A DNA stretch of 64,000 nt, from the NCBI GenBank assembly GCA_963921795.1, contig OY997641.1:75356279-75420278 (forward strand), given 5' to 3'. Position 1 is the first letter of the stretch. Every line of letters begins with the position of its first letter. This document shows, in pieces, positions 17,520 to 26,800 of this stretch. Both the position numbers and the translations under genes were made by a program. The DNA is from Nannobrachium achirus. Lineage: Eukaryota; Chordata; Actinopteri; Myctophiformes; Myctophidae. A model generated the notes under the pieces. That model did not search any database and was not told the DNA's origin. It saw only the letters and a list, made by a program, of their open reading frames with translations.

Positions 17520-18147
17520 CTTTTTTTGTCAGCACAGACTATGGAGACTGAAGTGGCTTTCTGTCATGTTAAAAATAAAAAGCATAACAGGCATTAAAAC
17601 GAGATGTATTTAGTTTGCCAAAACCGAAATACAATGCATCAAAATCCAAATGAAACACTTTCATTGAGGGATAAATATCTATAGGCATTGCACTACCAGA
17701 CGCAAAAGATATTCAGTTGAACCTGTAAGGTTCAGGTTTTCACTGGAAGTTGAAGATTTGAAGTTTATGGAAGTAATTTGATCTATGTAATGACATAGAC
17801 ATCTGCTGCCCACCGTACAATGAATAAGTAATCGCCGTCCAACCATAAAGAAAATCTTTACTCTTTCTTTATTGCACTAGTTCTCTAAACATATACTGTA
17901 TTTGTCTTGACTGCTTCTATTTAATTTTTCATATATTGTCTTGTCTTTAAGTTTTAAGTTTGAGATCTTTTTTAAATGATTCTATTCTAATGTCGACACA
18001 CAACAGAACCTGTGAGCTTCCTTAGGGGAACTAGGCCTGTCACAATTATTACATAATAATCACCTAATCGCAATTATTTTGTCATAATCGGCATAATCGT
18101 GTCCATGTTGAAAAGTGTTCATATCATTTTAAAACATTTTCAAAGAT

Positions 18148-18226
18148 AGTGGAAATAACAGATCTACAAGCTCACAGCATGCCGCGCTGTGACGCGTTGT
18201 GAGCTTGTAGATCGGCTATTTTCACT
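18148..18226. repeat. Hairpin module, family D
   Basis: AGTGGAAATAACAGATCTAC on the left, GTAGATCGGCTATTTTCACT on the right, with imperfect inner stem (GCATGCCGCGCTGTGACGCG). Confidence 0.88.
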
Positions 18227-18390
18227 AAGAATGTTAATTTTAAAGTGTAACCTTGTCAAATATACCAGTCATCCCCTTTGCATTTTTAGGTTATGTGTCA
18301 TATCTGCCATGTACAACTTCAAAGCCTAAAAGCAAAACAGAAATGTAATTGTCAACGACGAAAACAATTAAATTGTTAATCGCATTTATT

Positions 18391-18811
18391 GCGACCGTCA
18401 GGTAGCAGTTACTATCAAAACCTCCACCGGCTGTCAGTCTGTCTGTCAGTCACACGTCACACTTTTGCCCTTCTCATATCTCCGCCACCGTTGCCCCCAT
18501 CCATGCCAAGATTTGCACACACACTCCTTGCCTGCCAAACCACTACCTCCACCTCTCAATTCTCACATGGCCCTCTTCTAGCACCACCATGAGGCCGATT
18601 CTTGTAAAATACATTTTAGGACACTGCTCCTACAAATTCTGCCCTAAAATCACACACATCGGTACACACTTGGTCTACACTCATGTCTTCAACATGAATC
18701 TGTCACATATAGCGCCACCGTCAGGCCGTTTTTTTTTTTTTTTCAAACACATTTTTGGGCACTGCTCCTACAGATTTTGCCCTAAAATCACGCTGCGACC
18801 TGACGGTCGCT
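18391..18811. mobile_element. Element with GCGACCGTCAGG inverted ends holding two ~125-bp units
   Basis: GCGACCGTCAGGT at the left and ACCTGACGGTCGC at the right are inverted repeats. Inside are two units of the dispersed repeat also found near 5.9 and 7.0 kb. It is inserted in family D copy 1. Confidence 0.7.
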
Positions 18812-19103
18812 TATCTCCCGATTAGGGATTACTGGTTTTAGTTACAATTAATCGTTGTGTAAAATGTCATAATCGTGACAGCCCTATTGGGAACTACTAC
18901 TGTATTGAAGGACTGTGTCTATCTGGCTTGTTTTGATGCAAGGTTCTGTACTGTCCTGCTAATCTTTGTCTTGACGATTCATTGTGCATAAAGAGTGGAA
19001 TCCCCTCTTGATCGTTTTCAATTATTTACATGTTGATTCAAATTTGTAATGATGTTTCATGATCGCATTTAATTTTCAAAAACCTTTGGAAAATGTATTT
19101 GCA

Positions 19104-19169
19104 AAGTGCCCGATCTACAATGTCACATTCTACAAGGTCACGTGTGTGATCTTGTAGATCGGGCATTGC
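19104..19169. repeat. Divergent hairpin with GCCCGATC arms
   Basis: AGTGCCCGATCTACAA on the left pairs with TTGTAGATCGGGCATT on the right. The outer arm differs from the normal TAGCAGATC, but both sides changed together. The left arm contains an extra internal copy (CTACAAGGTCAC) pairing with GTGTGATCTTGTAG. Confidence 0.82.
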
Positions 19170-19283
19170 TCATTTAATTTTGAGGATTGTGTGGTTAAAG
19201 AGTGGAATCTTACCTTTAATAGTTTTCAGAGTTACAGTAAGGGTCAGGGGTGTCGGACCAAATTCTGGGCCCTGGGTACTATT

Positions 19284-19325
19284 GAAAAATAGCAGATAAT
19301 GCGAGCTTGTAGATCTGCTATTTTT
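19284..19325. repeat. Reduced hairpin module
   Basis: AAAAATAGCAGAT then AATGCGAGCTTGT then AGATCTGCTATTTTT; most of the left arm's inner half is deleted. Confidence 0.8.
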
Positions 19326-19579
19326 GAAAAATCATGAAAAAGTCTTTGTATTTGTAATATTTCAAATCCTATAGGTTTTTTTGATAAAACATGTTTCTAT
19401 GTCAGTGTTGCTCAAACTTTTTCATGTGAAGGACCCCCAAAATGATATGTATTTGACCACGGACTCCCATCTCAAAATATTTTGTTCCAGGGAAGCAAAA
19501 TTTGAGTTACAAATGTGCGCTTAAAAAATACATACAGTACAGTATATTCAAAGGTTTGCACAAATGTCCAAGATTTTTC

Positions 19580-19637
19580 TAAAATAGCAGATCTACAAGC
19601 TCGCAGCCGCGCTGTGAGCTTGTAGATCTGCTATTTT
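19580..19637. repeat. Hairpin module
   Basis: AAAATAGCAGATCTACAAGC, tip TCGCAGCCGCGCTGTGA, and GCTTGTAGATCTGCTATTTT. Confidence 0.92.
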
Positions 19638-20851
19638 CAATAGCTAAAGTATAAAATAATTAAGGCCCCTCCACCTTGGGCCCTAGTAACTCAGTCCCGC
19701 TCCCCACTGAGGTCTAAATTAAGGGTTAATTTAGACCCCATATTGAGAAACAGTGTAGCCTACTTTGTCAAACTATGGGAAGGGTTTATCACCTGGACGA
19801 GGGTCCCGTGGGACATGTTGGAAATAGTGAGAATCAAGGTACTTTAGATGAGTACATAGAACATCATTATTCAGCTTGACAAACTGAATAAACTGTTACT
19901 TGACCCAGATAAATTATCAGTGGATGAAATAACGAGAGAAGCGTTGAGCATTTTCATTAGTAGTGCAGCGCAGCCATATTTCCTGAAAGAATGGTTGGAC
20001 CTAGAAATGTTCAGAAACAAAATAAAAACGCAGTGTGGCGTAATATAGAGTGTAGATTGATGACTTCTAGAAATACCACTGCACAATAGAAAATGTACTG
20101 TTTGGTTTCAGGTTTGCAGAAATTATTTGCATAATGTACCCTATACTGCCACCTTCTGGTGAAACTAAGTTATTTTCTTTGCTCCAAACCAATTCATGGA
20201 AATGTGCAAGATTATTATATGGATAGAGCTTCTCAGAGAAGGTGCAGCCAGAGAAAGAGTAGAGATGAACTCTGATCTCTACATCATAAAAGGAGACCAG
20301 ACCCTTACCTCCTCAAGTCCTCATAATTCACAAACACTCCCACTTTCTGGGAGGGGCCAGCTTCAGCCTCGTATTAATTTCCATTCCTCAACCCAAAGCT
20401 CTGATAACTATGTATGCCTCCCTTCCTGTTAGTGGACTTTCTGGCTACTCGTAAATGCCAGTCAGTCTTTTATCTTTAACCTGAACCTCATAGTAAAATC
20501 TTCCTTTGTTTTGTTTTCCTATAAGACATGTATTAATAATCTCTTTTGTGTTGTCTGGGAGATGTTTTTTTTTTTTCATCCTTGAAAAAGATGAGATAGC
20601 ATCCGCTGCATATTGCTGGGTCCTCAGCTCAGCATCATGCAGTTGTCCTGCCATTCTCCCCATATGAAGCGGAACCCTCACGCAATTCTAAATCCCCAAA
20701 TAGTGGGTTTAAGGTTCAGGAGGGGGCTCTATGTGTCTATCTTGCTGAGCTTTACTGAGTTTTTGACCTCCTGAGTCATGGGTTTTCTCTCTTGGATCAT
20801 CTGCTGAACTTCAGCCTCTGTCCTTCTCAGCTCAGCCTTCTTTTCTCCATA

Positions 20852-21081
20852 TCGTCGTTGTCGGGTGGAAACCTTGTATGTCCAAAACTGTTCGTTTTGC
20901 AATATCATTTTAAACTAGTGAAAACAGCCGATCTACAAGCACACAACGCCTCGCACCGCGAGGCGTTGTGTGCTTGTAGATCTGCTGTTTTCACTACTTT
21001 TGTGCGACGGCCTTGTATGATGATGAAGCAGGGCTTTACTTTGGAACTTGGAGATACGAGGCTTCTGCCCGACAGTGACGA
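20852..21081. mobile_element. MITE family C, copy 2, inside the TRIM pseudogene
   Basis: Ends TCGTCGTTGTCGGG and CCCGACAGTGACGA, with TA on each side. Removing the element and one TA restores the reading across the TRIM coiled coil, so the empty site is visible and the target duplication is TA. Confidence 0.88.
20915..20996. repeat. Hairpin module, family C variant
   Basis: CTAGTGAAAACAGCCGATCT on the left and AGATCTGCTGTTTTCACTA on the right, inner stem CAAGCACACAACGCCTCGC with its complement. Confidence 0.93.
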
Positions 21082-21225
21082 TATTCCTCTTTCAGAGATG
21101 CAATGTGGTGTAACAGAAACAGCTCCATAGGTCTGTCATGTTTCTTACACAATAACACTCATTTAGTTTGTGTTGTTTTAATGTTGTGACTCCAGGTGAG
21201 TCTCACAGTTGGAGATGTGACATAG

Positions 21226-21988
21226 TCTGTGCGTTTCGGGGCAGTATTTTGATGGAATCGTGCACTTTACGATAAAATAATGACATTTGGAACACCGTTA
21301 GAACATGCCATATGGAAAATATTTGGCTATTAGAGATATTGCAGATTTGTCTTGGGAAACGTGTCAACAATCAAAGTTGGGGTCTCATTGTCTTTAATAA
21401 TACAAATAAATAAATATGCTTTAAGTAGCATGTCAGGGGTCAAACTAGGGTTTTTTCTGGATTTTGAATCCACAAAAAACATTCCTTTGGCTAAAAATGG
21501 CCCCCATAACACTGTGGTTGATGAGTCATTACTTTTCACAGTTTTGTCTTTCACAGTTTTGTGGGGGCCATTTTTTGGAAAGGAATGTTTTTCGTGCAAA
21601 ACAAATGCTTGCATTGGATTCAGAATCCCCAAAAAACCCTAGTTTGACCCCTAGTCTAACATAGACTAGAATGTAAACAAAGTGTCAGCCTGACAATGGC
21701 CAAAATTATTATTTTATCATTATTTTACACTTTTTGTGGTCATTTTTGAATAGAAACACATGAAGCTTCTTTTATAAAATATTTTAGAATCATTATTTTT
21801 ATTTTAGCATCCGTTTTCCAAGAAAAAAGTTGACTATAGCTCCTTTAAGACCCAAACTTTGATTGGCTCCCACAAGTTAACCAAGACAAATCTGCCAAAA
21901 AGTTTCCTTCCATATGGCACGTTCTAACCGTGTGCCAAATTTCACGCTTTTATCGTAAAGTGCACGATTTTTGCCCGAAACGCTCAGA
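21226..21988. mobile_element. Large foldback element (~760 bp)
   Basis: TCTGTGCGTTTCGGGGC at the left pairs with GCCCGAAACGCTCAGA at the right. Further inward pairs include CGTGCACTTTACGATAAAA, AACATGCCATATGGAA and CAATCAAAGTTGGGTCT. The centre (about 21440-21655) is a second palindrome with AAACTAGGGTTTTTTCTGGA. No coding capacity. Confidence 0.82.
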
Positions 21989-22137
21989 CTAACACACCAG
22001 GCCGGACTTCAGAGCTTTGAGTTTGGTGTCAGTGCAGACATCACAGTAGACCGAGACTTCATCTGATTCAGCTGGTGGTAGTTGTGACATCCTGAACGTA
22101 TTATCACAAAGACTTCGGGTCTCTTAAGCCCTGTTTC

Positions 22138-22553
22138 AGAGCCCCTTTTCCACTGCAAGGTGGAACCTTTCCAGAACCTGAACCTATTATTTTTTTTTTT
22201 GGTTCTGGTTTTGTTTCCATAGCACACGGCCCGGTTTCAGAAGAGGTTCTGGGAATCTTTGTGTGGTCCTGCTCTTTCTTGATGTAGTATTAAACTTGAG
22301 CTCTGGGAACATATGGGCGGGGTCAGCAGCGCTGCTGCTCTTTTTTGGGACCTTCCTGGTTGGGTCTGGTTTATGGAAACGTAAGCATAACTTGGTCCCG
22401 GAACTTCACTGGTTCTTGGAAAGTTCTTGGTTCTGGAAAGTTCTGGTTCTAGTTCTGCGGAGCTCCTTTTCCACTACAGGGCCGAACCAAAAAACAAACA
22501 ATAGGTTCAGTTTCTGGAAAGTTCTGGTTCCACCTCGTAGTGGAAAAGGGCTT
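22138..22553. mobile_element. MITE with CCCTTTTCCACT ends
   Basis: AGCCCCTTTTCCACTGCAAG at the left and AGTGGAAAAGGGCTT at the right are inverted repeats; the interior is full of GGTTCTGGAAAGTTCTGG-like direct repeats. Confidence 0.75.
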
Positions 22554-22580
22554 AATTTTGCATAGTGGATAATCACAACA

Positions 22581-22712
22581 TCATTGGTGATAATGCAGGT
22601 GAGGTTGTCCGTGATCCAGGTAACCAGGCCGTAATACACCTGCATCCCTGAGCTTCTCAGCCCAGTGCGGTTCGAAGGCAATGAAGGCGCTGGAGAAGTC
22701 AAAGATCATGAC
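22581..22712 (-). mobile_element. LINE reverse-transcriptase fragment
   Basis: The minus strand encodes VMIFDFSSAFIAFEP, the reverse-transcriptase motif with the first catalytic Asp, then AEKLRDAG. It is a short piece; a further LINE-like piece lies on the same strand at 23705-23960, separated by two MITEs. Confidence 0.7.
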
Positions 22713-22717
22713 TCTAA

Positions 22718-23038
22718 AGCCCTTTGCACACAGGGCAGTTGCGTTTTTTTCGTTTGCTGCATGAATAAAACGCATTGGATTTGGTGTGCAATGCTGTGCG
22801 GAATCGGCGCTGCGGATCCCAAAAGGAGTCATAAAAGGAGTGAATTTTTTACCGCATGCGACAAGACACACAAATCGAACTGGGTTCGATCGAGAAAAAA
22901 ACGCACGGCCGCAGCCACTCGTCGCACGGCTAATTCGGATCCGGTGTGCATGAGGTCGTAGAGAATCATTGTTTTCTTTAAAAAAAATGAAATTGTCCGT
23001 TTTATCCGTGCGGATAAACGCGCCTGTGTGCAAAGGGC
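22718..23038. mobile_element. MITE with AGCCCTTTGCACACAGG ends
   Basis: AGCCCTTTGCACACAGG at the left, CCTGTGTGCAAAGGGCT at the right; CpG-rich interior. It abuts the next MITE directly. Confidence 0.78.
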
Positions 23039-23043
23039 TTTAA

Positions 23044-23700
23044 AGGCCTGTCCATACTTTGACCGAAACCGCCGTTTTCGGTCAAAAGGTCCTTTTCAAC
23101 TATAAAATGTAATTCCTCGAAAGTTCTGGAATGCTTTTTCTCCGAACAATAGTTCTGAAATTTGCACAACGAGATGTTGTCACTCGCCGAAATCAGGTTT
23201 GGTGAAACGGCAAACGTGATTGGTCGGTTGGATCAGGCCATGCCCGTATTAGCGGGCGGACATACCACCGACGGCTAGATGTGCTCGCCTCCTCCTCAGC
23301 CGCACAAAGCAGGGCAAAATCCTCCTCCTCCTCTCTGCCTCCGCTAACATTTCCTCCTCGTCTTCCTCCTCCTCCATAACCTCCACAATGCGTGACACCG
23401 CTTCCAACTTCCAACGTGCCAACCCTCCGAACAGGAGCGAAGTATGAACATCCGACGCTTTTTTTTCAGAAGATAAAAAATAAAAAAGTTTATTTTTCAA
23501 CCGAAAAGTTCGGTTCTGTCGAAGTATGAGCCTCTCCATACTTCGACCGAAATGTTCGGTGAGTTGTGTTTTCCGACGTGCAAATTTCCAAACTCTCGTT
23601 CGGTCTAATGCTTTTCAGAAGTCCCCAGAGACATCATTTTATGGTCTTAAAGGACCTTTTGACCGAAATATTCGGTTTCGGTCGAAGTATGGACAGGCCT
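23044..23700. mobile_element. TTAA-type MITE
   Basis: AGGCCTGTCCATACTT at the left and its complement ending at 23700, with TTAA at 23040-23043 and 23701-23704. The interior repeats GACCGAAA...TTTCGGTC in both orientations; a second inverted copy lies around 23510-23560. Confidence 0.83.
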
Positions 23701-23704
23701 TTAA

Positions 23705-23960
23705 TGTAGCTCTCCACCACACCGACATCGGCGGTGGTAAGTCTTGGAAAGTGTCTGTTGCCGTAAAGACTGCCAGTCTGTAGTAATCTGTACTGGTCTT
23801 TGGTGGAGAGCTACCTTTACGGTGTTGCCACTGATAAGTAGATGAGTGTAGGCTCTGTTTAGCATGCAGGTAGCTGATGGAATCCATCCTCTTCCCGAGG
23901 TTCTCAAAGCTTTTAATTTCAAGGAACCCCATTTTGGTATGCATTTGGCCACATACCCCC
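23705..23960 (-). mobile_element. Probable LINE fragment upstream of the 22581-22712 piece
   Basis: Minus-strand reading YYRLAVFTATDTFQDLPPP runs toward the RT motif at 22712 once the two MITEs are taken out. The family is uncertain. Confidence 0.4.
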
Positions 23961-24098
23961 ATATCTCTGAGTGTCTATAAATGGAACCAAATTGGGCTTA
24001 GTTTCCGGTTTTATCACACTGTCAGAAAGGGGCGTCACACCAAATTCTGGGCCCTGGGTACAAGGACTCACTGTGGGCCCCCCATGAATGTTAACTAT

Positions 24099-24173
24099 TG
24101 AAAAACAGCAGACATACAAGCTCACAGCGCGGCACCGAGTGCCGCGCTGCGAGCTTGTAGATCTGCTATTTTT
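24099..24173. repeat. Hairpin module
   Basis: GAAAAACAGCAGACATACAA on the outer side, tip GCGCGGCACCGAGTGCCGCGC (perfectly self-complementary apart from the central bases), right arm CTTGTAGATCTGCTATTTTT. Confidence 0.92.
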
Positions 24174-24357
24174 GAAAAATCGTGAAAATGTGTGCTCAGT
24201 GATGCTCAAACTTTTTCATGTGAAGGACCTCCCCCCCCCCCCCATCTCAAAATATTTAGATCCAGGGACCCCCCCCCCAGAAGCAAAATTTGAGTTACAA
24301 ATGTTCACTTAAAAAATACATATATTCAAAGATTTGCGCACATTTTCACGACTTTTC

Positions 24358-24646
24358 AAAAATAGCAGATCTACAAGCTCGCAGCGCGCAGGGCCGTAGC
24401 GCGCCTAATCGGCGCTCTAGGCGAGCTCTCTCGAATGCGCCATTTTGCGGGTTTTGCCGTGAATTTAGTCGGTTTTGGGTCGGTTTTGGGCTGGTTTGGG
24501 TCCACTCCCTCCATTTCGGCGCCCCCTTGGCGCCCCCTCTAGGCTGGCGCTCTAGGCGACCGCCTAGTCTGCCTATAGCTAAAAACGGCCCTGGCAGCGC
24601 GGCACTCGGTGCCGCGCTGTGAGCTTGTATATCTGCTATTTTTCAA
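24358..24646. repeat. Hairpin module split at its tip by an hAT element
   Basis: Left arm AAAAATAGCAGATCTACAAG at 24358, right arm CTTGTATATCTGCTATTTTT ending at 24646. Without the 205-bp insert the copy equals the one at 46874-46946. Confidence 0.93.
24389..24593. mobile_element. 205-bp hAT-like MITE inserted into a hairpin tip
   Basis: Ends CAGGGCCGT and ACGGCCCTG; perfect 8-bp duplication GCAGCGCG at 24381-24388 and 24594-24601. The interior has GGCGCTCTAGGCG twice. Confidence 0.93.
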
Positions 24647-25198
24647 TAGCTAAAGTCACTAGGGCCCCTCCACCTTGGGCCCTGGTAACTCAGTCCCACT
24701 TTCCTACCCCTTGTGACACCCCCTGCTGTCAGAGCTGGCATGTGGACTTAACGTTTGCTGTACAATTACAATACTGGTGGTTGTTCTAAATTATTATTTC
24801 AAAGACCATTTGGTCACTCTTATAAAGTTACAGACCCATAAGGGTCCATTTGGTTCCTTATTATCAATTATTTAGGATGGGGACCTCCTGGAAACTTTTC
24901 GAGGACATCCTGGGGGTCCCTGGACCTCACTTTGAGAACCACTAGTGTACGTCAATGTTTGCCTGGTACGCAAACTGCAGTCAAGATATAGTCCTTCAGC
25001 TGTATATAATGTGTACACATAATATAATATAATATATTAGTAATACAATCAAGTATAATCATTATTTATTATAGCCTATACATCAATAATATTATGTATA
25101 TAATACATAATATGATTGATAATATATTGGAAACTATATTATTGTTTCATTTGATATGCTAAGTATATATGTTGTTAAATATACAGTTATGCACTTAA

Positions 25199-25701
25199 AG
25201 GGATATTCCACTTTCAACAGGGAGCAGTGGGGTAGGGTAACTTCAAACTCCATTTTAACCATGATAGATTCATTAAAAACACCCATTATTTTTCTGGTGA
25301 CTCATACTACCCTCCTAATACGTGAGCAGGCCGTGTTTTTTCGATAGCTTTTTTTCATTATTTTGTAATAATTATTTGGGAAAATGGAAAAAATGAAATA
25401 CAACGAAATAATTATTGAAAATAAATGAAAAAAGTTATCGAAAAAACACGGCCTGCTCACATATTAGGAGGGTAGTATGAGTCACCAGAAAAAATAATGG
25501 GTGTTTTTAATGAATCTATCATGGTTAAAATGAAGTTTGAAGTTACAATGGGTGTGTGTGGGGAGAGGCCCTGGGCCTGGTAACATTTACATCAAATATC
25601 TAAATATTCAATCAAGCTAATTAAAAACTGTTCAGGGTATTCATAAAAGCCTGATTAGATGATAAAATTACCAAAAGTTTTTTTGAAAGTGAAATATCCC
25701 T
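25199..25701. mobile_element. Long-foldback MITE with TTAA target duplication
   Basis: AGGGATATTCCACTTTCAA and its complement, flanked by TTAA at 25195 and 25702. Inner complementarity includes AACTTCAAACTCCATTTTAA and GAGCAGGCCGTGTTTTTTCG. Confidence 0.9.
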
Positions 25702-25879
25702 TTAAACTTCCCCAGTTTAATAAAGTGATTCCCCAGTTTTACCATAGAGAATTTTCAGATAATAACATGACTCAGTTATTCATAATTTGAAGAAATTCAA
25801 TGAAAATGCAATTGTGGGAGATAACAATGATAGCAAATCATTTTTTTAATGTAAAAGTCATATTAGACCAAATAAACAG

Positions 25880-25913
25880 TCAATTCTCTCTCTCTCTCTC
25901 TCTCACTCACTCA

Positions 25914-25962
<49 letters not shown>
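25880..25962. repeat. (CT)n-(CA)n microsatellite
   Basis: TCTCTC run, then TCACTCAC, then about 45 bp of CA. Confidence 0.96.
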
Positions 25963-25964
<2 letters not shown>

Positions 25965-26178
25965 ACAACACATACAAAAATTATAATGCAAATATATTTG
26001 CTACGTGCCACATGCATTAGCAATGGATTTAAAACATAACTTATACTCCATGGAAGGACATGTTCACTTTTTTGAGAATGTACACATGATGATGACAACA
26101 AAATGTGTTGAATGTGCGGCATGGATGTACAGTAGCAGTTCCTGAAAAGGTCAGGAACCGCTGACGTAGCCTCTCTAT

Positions 26179-26384
26179 CTTGTAGGGAACTGTAGTTTTA
26201 TCCCCCCTCTCGGGTGTGTTCTCCTGAACGGCGCGGCCTTCCTCATAACGACTACACGTCCCACGGTGCACTTCTTCCAGGCGTTTTTCGACCGGCCGTC
26301 GGGAAACGTAGTTCCATGGCACGTCTCTGCCACCTGTTTCGCAACGCGACCGGGGCTACCATAGAACTACATTCCCCGGGGTGC
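26179..26384 (+). promoter_or_regulatory. gspt1 promoter with four ZNF143/SBS-like sites
   Basis: Four matches to the vertebrate SBS motif (ACTACA followed by TTCCC and TGC): ACTACACGTCCCACGGTGC at 26251-26269 and ACTACATTCCCCGGGGTGC at 26366-26384 on the plus strand; ACTACAGTTCCC (about 26185-26196) and ACTACGTTTCCC (about 26301-26312) on the minus strand. CpG-rich sequence continues to exon 1. ZNF143 sites are a known core of housekeeping promoters. Confidence 0.6.
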
Positions 26385-26800
26385 ACCTCGGCAGCCGTCG
26401 CCGAACCGAGGACGCACGGCGGAGCGGAGAGTCAGCTCTCTCACGCGGTAGGTAGGTAGGCAGGAGGACGGACGGAGCAGGACTGTCTCTGGGAGCGACG
26501 TCCAAACGTTTACCCGTCAACACAGAACAACCAACCGAACCGGCTGCTTTTTTTTATACACACATTTCCACTTCAAAGACGTTCGAAGAGTTGGAGGAGA
26601 AAGTTCCATTCCGCTTTTTTTTAAAGAGGTTCGACGACCTCCTCCTCCTCCTCACGCGAAGAGAAAAAAAAACCCTGTAACGTCGCGTGCGGGTTCCGGG
26701 CGGCGTTTCAACTGCTTATTTTTCTTGGGGGGTTTAAAGAAACTGCGTAGCTTTTTTTATTTTGTAGTTCTGAACGAGTAAAGAAGCTCACGACGAAATA
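26385..26800 (+). other. gspt1 5' untranslated region / core promoter
   Basis: CpG-rich sequence, (GTAG)n at 26450, no TATA box. No intron signal is obvious between this region and the ATG at 26801. The transcription start cannot be placed exactly. Confidence 0.5.

Larger units (their letters stand above)
18034..18888. mobile_element. hAT-like MITE, family D, copy 1, with nested insertion
   Basis: Ends GGCCTGTCACAATTATTACA and the inverted CGTGACAGCCC; 8-bp duplication GGGAACTA at 18026-18033 and 18889-18896. The interior has AATCGCAATTATTT on both sides, a hairpin module at 18148 and another inverted-repeat element at 18391-18811. Confidence 0.87.
19228..19690. mobile_element. MITE family B-related element with two hairpins
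   Basis: CTATTGAAAAATAGCAGATA at 19280 and CTATTTTCAATAGCTAAAG at 19630 mirror each other; the middle has CATGTGAAGGACCCCCAAAA. It ends in a segment CCTCCACCTTGGGCCCTAGT shared with 13850 and 24668. Confidence 0.72.
20170..21135 (-). pseudogene. Fish TRIM-like gene remnant (coiled coil and B30.2/SPRY), broken
   Basis: On the minus strand, 21135-21083 and 20849-20720 join around an inserted MITE to give coiled-coil sequence (LKEEYGEKKAELRRTEAEVQ, then QMIQERKPMTQEV). From about 20590, LPDNTKEI and GRFYYEVQVKDK start a B30.2/SPRY domain. Further down, KVGVFVNYED and GLVSFYDVEIRVHLYSFSGC close it. Stops (one at 20445), a frameshift near 20300 and loss of the middle make it nonfunctional. The pieces fit the large TRIM families of fish, which are single-exon in the SPRY part and act mostly as ubiquitin ligases in innate immunity; the exact family is unclear. 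Confidence 0.75.
24037..24720. mobile_element. MITE family B-related element with two hairpins, one split by hAT insertion
   Basis: Left hairpin at 24099, middle CATGTGAAGGACC and TTCAAAGATTTGCGCACATT, right hairpin at 24358-24646. It ends in CCTCCACCTTGGGCCCTGGT like the copy at 19690. Confidence 0.75.
14061..26178. other. Intergenic repeat block between the unknown gene and gspt1
   Basis: Besides the listed MITEs, hairpins, LINE pieces and TRIM pseudogene I find no gene. There is a T run at 14240-14273, an (AAT)n run near 15051-15075, a degenerate hairpin near 14756, unassigned AT-rich sequence at 15654-17141 and 17520-18025, and an hAT-type right end (TTTGAGAACCACTAG) near 24940. Confidence 0.6.
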
